A stretch of DNA of 64,000 nucleotides from JAAXHF01 sp963665955 (GCA_965231765.1 OZ246887.1:5270001-5334000), one strand, 5' to 3'. Numbered from the stretch's first letter, positions 52,733 to 61,434 are shown. The notes: generated by a model from the letters alone, not told the origin. A program made the numbers and translations.

Positions 52733-53131
52733 ATGGCCAGTAAAGGCCGCAGCTTTCGTACCACATATATCGACAAGTTTGAGGTGTTAATCGGTAAGGG
52801 AGCTGCCGAGAATGACACGCTGACCTTCCGTGAGGCAGACCCATATGACTTTTGGCTGCACGTCGCCAACGCACCTGGTAGCCATGTCGTGGTGCGTAAT
52901 CCTGATCGCCTGGGAGACTTGCCCAGGCATGTTTTAGAACAAGTTGCCCAATTGGCAGCATGGTACTCCAAAGGGCGTGGCAGCCGAGGAAAGGTTGAAG
53001 TCCATATGTGTCGCGTCTCAGACGTCAGTAAGCCGCGTGGCTTTCCAGCCGGGAAAGTGACACTTCGGCGCTGCCAGAGGGTTCGAGCATATGCTAAAGA
53101 GCCGCCAGCTGAGGTGGAAGAGGATGGATAG
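52733..53131 (+). CDS. Stand-alone NFACT-R (DUF814) RNA-binding domain protein
   Basis: A 132-residue protein consisting almost only of an NFACT-R/DUF814 domain: FRTTYIDKFEVLIGKGAAEN, then DFWLHVANAPGSHVVVRN and VEVHMCRVSDVSKPRGFPAG. In RqcH/NEMF this domain follows the NFACT-N and coiled-coil parts and helps bind stalled 50S-peptidyl-tRNA complexes. Here those parts are absent. Its start lies 67 bp from the divergent selenoprotein-candidate gene, so the two share an intergenic promoter region. Function as an isolated domain is unproven. Confidence 0.83.
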   Translation: MASKGRSFRTTYIDKFEVLIGKGAAENDTLTFREADPYDFWLHVANAPGSHVVVRNPDRLGDLPRHVLEQVAQLAAWYSKGRGSRGKVEVHMCRVSDVSKPRGFPAGKVTLRRCQRVRAYAKEPPAEVEEDG

Positions 53132-53179
53132 GCCGAAGTGGAGATGTTTCGTGGCTGTGGGCTAAATCCGTCACCCTAG

Positions 53180-53200
53180 CCCTCTCCCGCAGGGAGAGGG
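53180..53200. terminator. CCCTCTCCC-GCA-GGGAGAGGG hairpin between convergent genes
   Basis: Nine-bp perfect stem with a three-base loop, between the ends of the NFACT-R gene and the CmcJ-like gene. It is the common REP-like/bidirectional-terminator motif found in many genomes and is related to the stem at 31464. Confidence 0.6.
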
Positions 53201-53231
53201 AAGCAGAGATGAAATACGTGTGATCGTCGGC

Positions 53232-54077
53232 TTACGCCTCGGGCGGGAAGAAGGCAATCGTCCGGGCTTCGATGCTCTCGCGTGGGGCGGCATCGGGCGG
53301 AGTGGCTGGATGCTCAAAAGCGCTGTGGGCGGTGAACCGGGCCGTACCATCTGTCTTAGAATCGTAGCACTTGAGCAGCATGGCTTCGTTGGGCTGCATG
53401 TCTGAGAAGTAATACCAGCGATGACTCGGTTGGTGAGAGACCGAATAGACTTCACCCGTCCGACCTTCATACTTCAAGTCTGTCGCGACAAAATGGTCTT
53501 GGCTGATGCTTTGGGCATCGCAGACTGCCAGTGGGTGATCTTGCAGGGGACCACGGATCGGCCGCCAGACGTTAATAAAGGCAAAGCGATGTTTGAGGCG
53601 ATCTTCGGCCTCTTGTGGAGATAACAGATCGCGGACACGCTGGGGACCTGAAGCGATAGTATAGTCATTGTGACACGACATCACAGGCTCGCGGACGCCA
53701 TGCTGCCTGCGCTGCGCTTCGGACGCGCTCCGCACGTTATGGTCAAAAACCATGACCTTTTCGGCTCCGGTAATTTGCTTCACCAACTCGGCGGCTTCTG
53801 GGTAGTAAACGCTCCGGACCTCTTCGGTATCGTAAAAATTGACGATCTGTGTTTCATGTTGGGTGAAAGCCAGCCCTTCTTTGTCCAGAGAAAATTGATC
53901 GACAATTGGCCGGGCATCGTGAATCTGCATCTCTTGTTGAATGTAGCGACCGTTGCGCTGTGGGACGCCGGGAGGCGGCGTGCAGAGATAAAACGCTGGC
54001 TTTTCTTCCATGTCGCCGACAAGGTAATTCATGCCGGCTGTGACATGATGCAGCCCTTGTGTTGTCAGGTTATCCAT
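53232..54077 (-). CDS. CmcJ/NvfI (AsaB-like) family oxidoreductase
   Basis: About 281 residues from the ATG at 54077, which follows AGGAGGA; the frame extends upstream without need. It resembles the CmcJ/NvfI/AsaB group of putative non-heme-iron hydroxylases. It has VFDHNVRSASEAQRR, the SCHNDYT motif with candidate metal-binding His and Asp, RFAFINVWRPIRGPLQDHPL, and the DMQPNEAMLLKCYDSKTDG segment followed by a HSAFEHPA terminus. Family members act in cephamycin and fungal meroterpenoid or aflatrem-type biosynthesis, but bacterial homologues are mostly uncharacterised. It is divergent from the methyltransferase gene at 54242. Confidence 0.8.
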   Translation of the reverse strand: MDNLTTQGLHHVTAGMNYLVGDMEEKPAFYLCTPPPGVPQRNGRYIQQEMQIHDARPIVDQFSLDKEGLAFTQHETQIVNFYDTEEVRSVYYPEAAELVKQITGAEKVMVFDHNVRSASEAQRRQHGVREPVMSCHNDYTIASGPQRVRDLLSPQEAEDRLKHRFAFINVWRPIRGPLQDHPLAVCDAQSISQDHFVATDLKYEGRTGEVYSVSHQPSHRWYYFSDMQPNEAMLLKCYDSKTDGTARFTAHSAFEHPATPPDAAPRESIEARTIAFFPPEA

Positions 54078-54241
54078 AAGTGTCCTCCTCATTCGTATGT
54101 TCACGGAGACTTTGGCAAAGGGTAGCTCGGTCCTGGAGTCTTGTACAGCAGGTTTCTGGCCAGCTGTCATTTTTATAAAAAGGGCTGTCTGCGTTGTTAT
54201 TGACAATCCTACCCGGAGCCGGATACACACCGGACACGTGT

Positions 54242-54916
54242 ATGGCAGCCACTCCTTTCTATGAGCAAGTCGAACTCAGCTATGCGATCACCGAAAATCT
54301 GTCGGTTGATCTGGTTGAGATCTGCAACTGGCGTCCAGACTTTCCTGCCTGTGAGTACTGCGGCGATAATGAGTACTGGAATATTGTGTGGGCAACTGGT
54401 TTTGCCATTTCCCAGTATCTTGCCAGCAGTGTTGGGGTTGAACGCTTGCAGGGCAAGCGCGTCTTGGTGGTTGGCTGCGGAGTCGGCTTGGAGAGCATCG
54501 TCTTGGCCAAGCTGGGGGCGCGTGTCTCAGCGCTCGACCATGTTTCTGAAGCACTGCGGCTGGTCGAGCACAACTGTGAGCTGAACGGTATTCTCCCTGT
54601 CGACACTTTGCAGGTGTGTCTGCACGATCCCAAAAGCATCGCGAAGCTTGGCTCGTATGATGTCATTGTTGGCGGCGATGTGCACTATGAGCCGGAGAAT
54701 GGGAAGTGGGTGAAAGCATTGTTGCAGCATGTCTTGCAATCTCAGGGCCGCGCATTTTTTGCCGATCCGTTTCGTGAAGGGGTGGAAGAGTTTTTTGAGG
54801 GATTGGCAGCAACGGAGTTTCAGATAGACATGCACCGGACACGAGTCTCCTGGCTCTCTGACAGCCAGGAAATTCGTATTTATCAGATTGAACGCTATGA
54901 GCCGCAATCTCTTTAG
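54242..54916 (+). CDS. Class I SAM-dependent methyltransferase (lysine/PrmA-like group)
   Basis: About 224 residues from ATG 54242; the frame is open upstream to 54194 but the preferred start begins MAATPFYEQ. SAM motif I is VLVVGCGVGLESIVLAKLGA near 77, with ALDHVSEAL as post-I and DVIVGGDVHYEP as motif II region. This resembles the ETFBKMT/METTL-type family that methylates protein lysines, and also small-molecule members. It shares a ~160-bp divergent promoter region with the CmcJ-like oxidoreductase, so a joint tailoring role is possible but unproven. Confidence 0.82.
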   Translation: MAATPFYEQVELSYAITENLSVDLVEICNWRPDFPACEYCGDNEYWNIVWATGFAISQYLASSVGVERLQGKRVLVVGCGVGLESIVLAKLGARVSALDHVSEALRLVEHNCELNGILPVDTLQVCLHDPKSIAKLGSYDVIVGGDVHYEPENGKWVKALLQHVLQSQGRAFFADPFREGVEEFFEGLAATEFQIDMHRTRVSWLSDSQEIRIYQIERYEPQSL

Positions 54917-55049
54917 GCTTCGAGAGCTGTGAACACATCTCCGGAAAAACTGCTGCCAATACGATTCCGACAGGCCCGCCCTGCGCGTTGCCTACCCCAG
55001 TCTATCGATTTGGTGCTCTCTCGCGCGTCGAGTATCTCACCGGAGCAGC

Positions 55050-55751
55050 TTACCACTTCTCACCAAACGGCCGTACATCTAGTTCGAACGTCCATGCGCC
55101 CTGGGGCTGTTGGGTCAAAAAGTAGACGGACTCGGCAATCTGGTCGGGTGGCAGAAAGAATTCATCTGGCTGGTCCGGCATCATTTTGCGGATGTAGTCA
55201 ATATCGATAATACCATCAACAATGACATACGATACATGGATTTTTTCTGGTCCCAGATGCCGGGCCATGGACTGGGCTAGCGTACGCTGGGCGGACTTGG
55301 CTGAGGCAAAGGGAGCTGCGTTTGCGCCACCGCGTAAAGATGCGGTTGCACCAATCACCACAATATTGCCACCCCCGGCCGCTCGCATATCAGGCAGCAC
55401 TTCCTGTGTTGTGACAAATAAACCCCGGGTGTTGATTTCCCAGGCCTGTTGCAACATCTCAACTGAGGTTGTGTCGATATTCACAAAATCGCCAGGACCG
55501 GCGTTGTAGATAAGGACGGCAATTGGGCCAAGGTCTTGACGAATACGACCAAACACGTCGGCTGCCGCGTGCACATCTGTAACGTCATACGGATAGGCAT
55601 ACGCCTTCTCCATACTGGCTGCGACTTCGTTCAGATACGCTTCGCTGCGTGCACACAAGGCCGCTTGATAACCTTCAGCCACAAACTTCCTGGCACACGC
55701 CGCGCCATTGCCAGGGCCGACTCCGATGACAACACAAACGGGAGCACTCAT
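55050..55751 (-). CDS. SDR family protein with Tyr-to-Phe active-site change
   Basis: A 233-residue short-chain dehydrogenase-like protein with VIGVGPGNGAA in the cofactor loop, YNAGPG in place of NNAG, and IGATASLRG holding the usual Ser position. The YxxxK motif reads FASAK, so the catalytic Tyr is replaced by Phe. Several SDR subfamilies show this and may bind rather than reduce, or use another acid. It follows the CaiB/BaiF gene by 37 bp on the same strand and probably belongs to one operon. Confidence 0.83.
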   Translation of the reverse strand: MSAPVCVVIGVGPGNGAACARKFVAEGYQAALCARSEAYLNEVAASMEKAYAYPYDVTDVHAAADVFGRIRQDLGPIAVLIYNAGPGDFVNIDTTSVEMLQQAWEINTRGLFVTTQEVLPDMRAAGGGNIVVIGATASLRGGANAAPFASAKSAQRTLAQSMARHLGPEKIHVSYVIVDGIIDIDYIRKMMPDQPDEFFLPPDQIAESVYFLTQQPQGAWTFELDVRPFGEKW

Positions 55752-55788
55752 TATCTTTTCTCCTTACTTTAAATTATGTCAAATCAGG

Positions 55789-56988
55789 TCAAATAACATC
55801 TTGTTCTTTAAGTTGGGCTATTTCCTTTTCTGACAAACCCAGGAGTTTGCCATACACCAGGTCATTATGTTGGCCTAAGGTCGGGCTGGGTGCATCGATG
55901 CCCAGCGGTTTGTCCTCAACCCACCAGGGCGAGCCGAGGACAAGCATCTTCCCAGCAGTCGGATGGTCGATGTCCTGGAGTCTGCCGCGTGCCCGGATAT
56001 GTGGGTCCGTAATAATCTCACCAATGTCTTTGACGATGCCACAGGTGATACGAGCGGCAGAGCAGCGCTCCATGATGTGCTGTTTGGGGTGCCGCAGGGT
56101 CCAGGCCGTGACAATTGCATCCACTTCATCAGCCAGTTTTCTGCGGGCGCTATTCGTGGCAAAACGCGGGTCGTCGCCGAGCTCCTCGCAGCTCATGAGT
56201 TCGCACAACGCCCGCCAGCGCTGATCGTCTAAGGTGAGCAGAAAGACATGGCCATCTTTTGTCGGATAGCAATTATATGGAGAGATACGCCGATTGGGAG
56301 CTGCGTTGCCCTCCCGCTCGTATGTGCCGCCCTGCGAGATAAACGTCGAGATCTGGGCGATCATGGGGCCGAGTGCAGCATCATAGAGCGAGGTTTCGAT
56401 GAACAGACCCTGTCCGGTCCGGTCACGTTGACGTAGCGCGCCGAGAATACCAGCGGTCAGATGGATACCGCCGAGCACATCCACGACTGGCGGGCCAGCT
56501 TTCATCGGCGGCCCGTCAGGATCTCCAGTTGTACTCATCAGACCTGACATAGCCTGAATAATAGAATCAAAGGCTGGGTATGCGCTATACGGACCGTTGC
56601 GTCCATAGCCAGTGCTGGCGGCGTAGACCAGCTGAGGATTGATCTGCTTCAGGACATCGTAGCCGAGCCCGAGTTTGTCCATGACGCCGAGGGCAAAGTT
56701 TTCGACGAGAATATCGACCTCTTTCACCAGATCTTTGAGGAGTTCTTTGCCTCGGGTCGTTTTCAGATTGAGTGTAATGCCTCTCTTGTTGGAGTTCAGC
56801 ATAATAAATGGATAACTCTCGTGCTCCACATCGCGGACTGGCAGCAGCGAGCGGGCTTTTTCCCCCTGTCCGGGAGGTTCGACCTTGATGATCTCTGCGC
56901 CCAAGAAGCTGAGCATAAGCGTGGCATACGGACCATTGACCACGTGAGTGAGATCGAGGATGCGAATATCGTCTAGGGCTCGGACCAT
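55789..56988 (-). CDS. CaiB/BaiF family CoA-transferase (class III)
   Basis: A 399-residue class III CoA-transferase that moves CoA between carboxylic acids. It shows RILDLTHVVNGPYATLMLSF, GAEIIKVEPP, and the catalytic Asp in YPAFDSIIQAMSG near 145. STTGDPDGPPMKAG and the GNAAPNR segment fit formyl-CoA transferase and succinyl-CoA mesaconate or benzylsuccinate transferase relatives. The substrate is unassigned. AAGGAGAG precedes the ATG. The downstream SDR-like gene may use or make the same CoA ester. Confidence 0.9.
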   Translation of the reverse strand: MVRALDDIRILDLTHVVNGPYATLMLSFLGAEIIKVEPPGQGEKARSLLPVRDVEHESYPFIMLNSNKRGITLNLKTTRGKELLKDLVKEVDILVENFALGVMDKLGLGYDVLKQINPQLVYAASTGYGRNGPYSAYPAFDSIIQAMSGLMSTTGDPDGPPMKAGPPVVDVLGGIHLTAGILGALRQRDRTGQGLFIETSLYDAALGPMIAQISTFISQGGTYEREGNAAPNRRISPYNCYPTKDGHVFLLTLDDQRWRALCELMSCEELGDDPRFATNSARRKLADEVDAIVTAWTLRHPKQHIMERCSAARITCGIVKDIGEIITDPHIRARGRLQDIDHPTAGKMLVLGSPWWVEDKPLGIDAPSPTLGQHNDLVYGKLLGLSEKEIAQLKEQDVI

Positions 56989-57112
56989 GAGTCTCTCCTT
57001 AACTTCTGAGGAGGACGATTATATGCTATGAGGGATGGCTAAGGATAGCGCTCGGTGGAGAATATTGCTGCTCTCCTCTTTTGGCTCCCTTGGCTCCCTT
57101 GGCTGTATCAGT

Positions 57113-58129
57113 ATGGACACACTCTCTCCCCACGATCTGTATCAAGCCCTCATCCGTATGGACTTGATGCATGCAGGACTCCAGCCGCCGCTGCACGCGC
57201 TGACTGGCGGCGTGTCTTCTGACATTGTACGGGTTGATCTGCCGGATGGACCAATTTGCATTAAACGTGCGCTTCCGCAGCTCCGAGTTGCTGCCATGTG
57301 GCGTGCACCGATCGAACGCAATGCGTTTGAGGTAGAGTGGATTCGCACCGCGACCGGCTTTGTTCCAGAGGCGGTGCCAGAGATCCTTGGGGTGGATCGG
57401 CAAGCTGGACTGTTTGCCATGAATTACTTTGACCCCCAGATCTATCCGGTGTGGAAACAGCAGTTGCGCGAGGGCATGATCAACCCTGATACCGCCCAGG
57501 CTATTGCCACGTGTCTCGTCCAGATCCATGCCAGGACGGCTGATGATGCCAAGCTGGCAGCCCGTTTCGAGACAGATCATATTTTCCATTCAATCAGGCT
57601 GGAGCCGTATCTGCTGGCAACCGCTGAAGTCCAGCCTGATTGTGCACCTATATTGAAAGATCTCGCCCAGACGACTGCGACGACAAAACGGGTGCTCGTC
57701 CACGGCGATGTGAGTCCCAAAAATATCCTGGTTGGACCGCACGGCCCGGTCCTGCTGGATGCCGAGTGTGCGTGGTACGGGGACCCTGCTTTTGACGTGG
57801 CGTTTTGTCTGAATCATCTCCTGCTCAAGTGTATTTGGCAGCCGCACTGGAGCGACCGCTATCTGGCCTGCTTCGAGCGCTTTGCCGATGCCTATTTAGC
57901 CGGAGTGAACTGGGAGTTGTCGGAACATTTTGAAGCCCGCACGGCCCGGCTTCTGCCGGGGCTGCTGCTGGGCCGGATTGACGGAAAATCGCCAGTTGAA
58001 TACCTCACCGCTGAGGCTGATCGTGAGCGGGTGCGTCGTATAGCCAAATCACTGCTCCAGCAGGCTGCGACGAGTTTAGAGCAGCTGCGTCACATGTGGC
58101 AGCAGAAAATAGAGGAACTGGCCGCATGA
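57113..58129 (+). CDS. APH-family phosphotransferase (kinase)
   Basis: About 338 residues with an aminoglycoside/choline-kinase fold. Catalytic loop HGDVSPKNIL near 200 (HxDxxxxN), metal-binding DAECAWYGDPAFD near 222, and a nucleotide-binding Lys in GPICIKRAL near 48. Many relatives phosphorylate amino sugars, homoserine or other alcohols. The frame is open from ATG 57035, whose extra residues mimic a lipoprotein signal and include a 9-bp tandem repeat (TTGGCTCCC x2 plus part, 57081-57105). ATG 57113 is taken instead, though neither start has a strong ribosome-binding site. Its stop overlaps the enolase-like start. Confidence 0.8.
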   Translation: MDTLSPHDLYQALIRMDLMHAGLQPPLHALTGGVSSDIVRVDLPDGPICIKRALPQLRVAAMWRAPIERNAFEVEWIRTATGFVPEAVPEILGVDRQAGLFAMNYFDPQIYPVWKQQLREGMINPDTAQAIATCLVQIHARTADDAKLAARFETDHIFHSIRLEPYLLATAEVQPDCAPILKDLAQTTATTKRVLVHGDVSPKNILVGPHGPVLLDAECAWYGDPAFDVAFCLNHLLLKCIWQPHWSDRYLACFERFADAYLAGVNWELSEHFEARTARLLPGLLLGRIDGKSPVEYLTAEADRERVRRIAKSLLQQAATSLEQLRHMWQQKIEELAA

Positions 58130-59418
58130 GTGAGACACGTATTGCCCAGGTCCATGGGCGGCGGGTGTGGGACTCGCGTGGCCGGCCAACTGTTGAAGCG
58201 GAAGTCCGACTGGCAAATGGTGTGATTGGCCGAGCGATTGCTCCGGCAGGTGCCTCGCGCGGCAGTCACGAAGCCATTGACTTGCGCGACGGTGGAAGGC
58301 TGCTTGGTGGTCTTGGTGTTGAACGGGCAGTTCAGCACGTATGTGCACCAATCGCCACTCATATCCAGGGTATGGACGCCTGCGACCAAGCGTCTATTGA
58401 TGCAGCCTTGATTACATTGGATGGAACACCGAATAAAGGCCGCCTGGGTGGAAATGCGATAATTGCCGTTTCCATGGCTGTGTTACATGCTGCGGCAAAC
58501 GCGGCTGGGGTACCGCTGTGGCAATATCTAGCCGAAGGCAAACCGGTCCGACTGCCATTACCGGAGATTCAAATTTTTGGCGGTGGAGCACATGCCGGTC
58601 GGCGGGTTGATATTCAGGACTTTATGATTATGGCCGTCGGTGCCCGGAGTTTTGACCACGCTCTTGTCATGACGGCACAGGTCTACGCTGCGGCTGGAAA
58701 ATTGATGGCCGACACGGACCGGTTGGCAGGGGTAGCTGATGAAGGCGGCTGGTGGCCGGTGTTTGACTCGAATGAAGAGGCCCTGGCGTGTTTGGTCCAG
58801 GCAATACAAGCGGCTGGGTATACACCTGGTGAGGACGTCGTGATCTCGCTTGATATTGCGGCTTCTGAATTTGGCTCCGCGGCTGGTTATACACTTGGGC
58901 TGGAACAGCGTCAGCTTGATAGTGATGGCATGATTGCGCTGCTGCTAGACTGGATCGAGCGGTATCCGATTGTGTCTGTTGAAGATCCGTTGGCTGAGGA
59001 CGATCACGCAGGTATGCAGCGCTTTACCGCTGCTGTGGGGGATCGGGTTCAGATCATTGGCGACGACTATCTGGTGACCAATGCCGAGCGTATTGCACAC
59101 GCTGTTCAGCAAGTTGCCTGCAATGCTGTCCTGATTAAACCCAATCAAGTTGGAACGATCACGGAGACCCGTGCGGCTCTTGATGCAGCAAAAGCGGCGG
59201 GCTGGAGCACGATTGTATCGGCCCGTTCCGGCGAGAGCGAAGATGTGACGATTGTGCACCTGGCTACAGGCTGGGATGCAGGCCAGCTCAAAGTCGGATC
59301 GATGGCGCGGGCTGAGCGGACCGCAAAATGGAATGAGGCTGTGCGGATTGAGGAAGCCCTAGGCGGGTCAGCTCGTTTTGCTGGCCGTGAGGTCTTGCCA
59401 GCTGGAGCGCGGGCATGA
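58126..59418 (+). CDS. Divergent enolase paralogue
   Basis: A 430-residue enolase-family protein; ATG 58126 overlaps the kinase TGA (ATGA). The metal ligands D243, E286 and D313, the DEGG glutamate (E206), K338 (LIKPN) and K389 are kept, so a metal-dependent enolising active site is likely. However the substrate loops depart from true enolase: GASRG for GASTG, HAGR for HADN, QDFMI for QEFMI (D165 for the catalytic Glu) and SARSGESED for SHRSGETED, losing a conserved His. This argues for a related substrate rather than 2-phosphoglycerate. Coupling to a small-molecule kinase suggests that the kinase makes the phosphorylated substrate. Confidence 0.87.
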   Translation: MSETRIAQVHGRRVWDSRGRPTVEAEVRLANGVIGRAIAPAGASRGSHEAIDLRDGGRLLGGLGVERAVQHVCAPIATHIQGMDACDQASIDAALITLDGTPNKGRLGGNAIIAVSMAVLHAAANAAGVPLWQYLAEGKPVRLPLPEIQIFGGGAHAGRRVDIQDFMIMAVGARSFDHALVMTAQVYAAAGKLMADTDRLAGVADEGGWWPVFDSNEEALACLVQAIQAAGYTPGEDVVISLDIAASEFGSAAGYTLGLEQRQLDSDGMIALLLDWIERYPIVSVEDPLAEDDHAGMQRFTAAVGDRVQIIGDDYLVTNAERIAHAVQQVACNAVLIKPNQVGTITETRAALDAAKAAGWSTIVSARSGESEDVTIVHLATGWDAGQLKVGSMARAERTAKWNEAVRIEEALGGSARFAGREVLPAGARA

Positions 59419-59675
59419 AAGCCGTCTTGCAGTATCGAGCGAGTCCTGGTTTCCAGGAATTGCTTGCCCGGCGTACGCCAGACTGGCTGGAAATTCTGAT
59501 CATCAAGGAGTCCAAAGGGCTTGAGAGGCAATTGAGGCGGAACCAAAAGCAGGGCAGAATAAGGCCCACGATTGTAAGATTGCTCATAGAGAACAGGAGG
59601 AATACGAATGGCAGACAAAGATGCGCTTTTACAACGAGGCCGCGCCGAGGAAAACCGATTTTTTGCCGAGCGTGA
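59415..59675 (+). pseudogene. Possible truncated 2-hydroxyacid dehydrogenase start
   Basis: A frame overlapping the enolase-like stop (ATGA). Its first ~34 residues, MKAVLQYRASPGFQELLARR then PDWLEILIIKES, resemble the N-terminus of D-2-hydroxyacid dehydrogenases. The rest is Arg-rich, overlaps the next gene in another frame and resembles nothing, and no NAD-binding domain follows. Best read as a third operon gene cut off by deletion; a short unrelated peptide is the alternative. Confidence 0.35.
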
Positions 59676-59943
59676 TCGCGAACTGATTGAAAATCTCAAA
59701 CAGCAGCGGGAAGACGAGCACGAGCAGACAATCAAAGATTTAGCGACTGCCCGCTGCCCACGCGATGGAGAACGGCTCACCCAGCGAGAGTTACATGGAG
59801 TGACGATTGATGACTGTCCGGAGTGCAACGGCATATGGCTCGATAAAGGTGAACTAGAAGCCCTATCAGAGCGTCAGGGCAGTGCAGGCGTTGGAAATTT
59901 TCTGTCGCAGTTAACGACTATTCTTGCTCCGAAAAAGAGTTAG
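59608..59943 (+). CDS. Zinc-ribbon (zf-TFIIB type) protein
   Basis: A 111-residue protein with an N-terminal charged coiled coil (RAEENRFFAERDRELIENLK) and a C-terminal zf-TFIIB ribbon: CPRDGERL ... DDCPECNGIWLDKGELEAL. This CP..G ... D.CP.C.GIWLD.GELE pattern is a well-defined bacterial family of unknown role. A strong ACAGGAGGAA site precedes the ATG at 59608, inside the preceding remnant frame. Confidence 0.88.
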   Translation: MADKDALLQRGRAEENRFFAERDRELIENLKQQREDEHEQTIKDLATARCPRDGERLTQRELHGVTIDDCPECNGIWLDKGELEALSERQGSAGVGNFLSQLTTILAPKKS

Positions 59944-60132
59944 GCAGGGTAGACATGAAGCGGGGCAGGAGTCGTGGTAGTACGGGCCTCCGTGCCCGCT
60001 GTGAGCCAGGCGGGAGAATAGCAACCCTCCCTATTTTTCTCGCCAGTTTCTTGTCTGCGCAGGACCAGATGGGCAGGGACACAAGCCCTACGACCAAGAC
60101 AGCCCAAAGGATGCTATTGCAAAGAGTGCGTA

Positions 60133-61434
60133 TTACTTCCCCGTCCGAATAAGATACGGAACGCTATAGACGTCTGGGCCATTGGCCTTGCCAGCCAAGT
60201 TAAACTGCCACTCCCGGCGCCATTCGGGCGGTGCTTTGCCGCCTGGAGGTGCATCAAAAGTGGTCGCCCGTTCGGCGAGCAGATCGAGCATCATGCCATT
60301 CGGGATAAACGGCCACTCGTCTTCATCCTCATAGCTCGGTTTCTCGCCTGCCCAGATCGGATAGCCCCAGTACGGCTTATTGGTGACGTAGTAACACATG
60401 AAATAACTCTTCCACAGCTCACCTTTGCGATTATACATTTCTTGGAGCAGCTGGCCATAGAAGTCTTGGTCAATATAAAAAATCCGTTTGGAATAGGCGT
60501 ATGGACTCGTATACCCGGTTGGCGTGCCTTCGACGACCCAGACCTTACGCTTTTCCCACAAGACGCACGGCAGGGCGGCCACAATGCCATGGGTGCCGTC
60601 CCGAGGCGCACACCAGGCTGAAGCGTCACCATACTTTCCGCTGTGGACAACGGCCAGGATCTCTTTCTGGGCGAGCAGGCGAAACGTCCAGTAGCTGATC
60701 TTCGCGTTAAAACCCCAGTACGAATCGACATCAAAGTCCGTACCCCACACTGGGTCGCCACGACTCGCTACGCCGATGCGTCTGACTCTGCGATGTTCTG
60801 GGACCCAGACATAGGTGTCGTCCGGCGTGTCTGGTGACAAATAGGTATGCGCCAGAAGCATTAAGCCCTTGTATTCTACAGGTTCAATGAGTGGCCCAAT
60901 GAGATTCGAGTGATGCAAAGGCGGATTGTGCGGGGCAATAGGCTTGGGGTGAGTATACAGACGCCCAATCCAGGACATGCGACGCCAAATGTTGGCATAC
61001 GTCCGCTCCAGTTCTCCCTTGCTGTTGATCAACTGGTTGATAAAACCTGTCCCCGCGTTATCGACGATGAAGGGGTTCTGTTCCAGGTTCCAGATGATCT
61101 TATAGCCTGCCTGTGGATCATTGGGGTCAATGTGAGGGAAGGGCGCACCGGCGATGTAGTTGTGCAGCTGAGCGCCATCCTTCGAGAGCATGACTTGTTC
61201 CGAGTATTTATCAGTCGCTTCTTTATACGCCTTCGGCCACTCGACCTTTTCGGTCTCTAAGATCGTCATTGGCATGCCGCGTTCGACCATCCAACGCGTC
61301 GATGGGGTGAGGAGGGTTTCAGCCTGCGCCAGGTTGTCCTTGGTAATCGTCTCGCCGGGTGTGACGTCTGCCCAGACCGTGCTGAACACGAGCAGGACAC
61401 TTAGACCGCTGAAAAGCCACATACGTTTTTTCAT
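60133..61434 (-). CDS. DUF1329 secreted protein
   Basis: A 433-residue DUF1329 protein with a cleavable signal peptide (MWLFSGLSVLLVFSTVWA). The core shows ISYWTFRL, GAPFPHIDPNDPQAGYKIIW near 95, THPKPIAPHNPPLHHSNLIG, and CVLWEKRKVWVVEGTP. Homologues are predicted periplasmic/outer-membrane lipid-binding-like barrels associated with steroid and hydrocarbon degradation genes. It is a distant paralogue of the lipoprotein at 44 kb. GGGGAGGAC precedes the ATG. An internally deleted copy lies 56 bp upstream of it. Confidence 0.87.
   Translation of the reverse strand: MKKRMWLFSGLSVLLVFSTVWADVTPGETITKDNLAQAETLLTPSTRWMVERGMPMTILETEKVEWPKAYKEATDKYSEQVMLSKDGAQLHNYIAGAPFPHIDPNDPQAGYKIIWNLEQNPFIVDNAGTGFINQLINSKGELERTYANIWRRMSWIGRLYTHPKPIAPHNPPLHHSNLIGPLIEPVEYKGLMLLAHTYLSPDTPDDTYVWVPEHRRVRRIGVASRGDPVWGTDFDVDSYWGFNAKISYWTFRLLAQKEILAVVHSGKYGDASAWCAPRDGTHGIVAALPCVLWEKRKVWVVEGTPTGYTSPYAYSKRIFYIDQDFYGQLLQEMYNRKGELWKSYFMCYYVTNKPYWGYPIWAGEKPSYEDEDEWPFIPNGMMLDLLAERATTFDAPPGGKAPPEWRREWQFNLAGKANGPDVYSVPYLIRTGK

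Noticed and set aside
57035..57112. Lipoprotein signal peptide on the APH-type kinase
   Set aside because: The lipobox-like stretch is largely produced by a 9-bp tandem repeat, and a cytoplasmic ATP-dependent kinase would not function outside; the later ATG is preferred.
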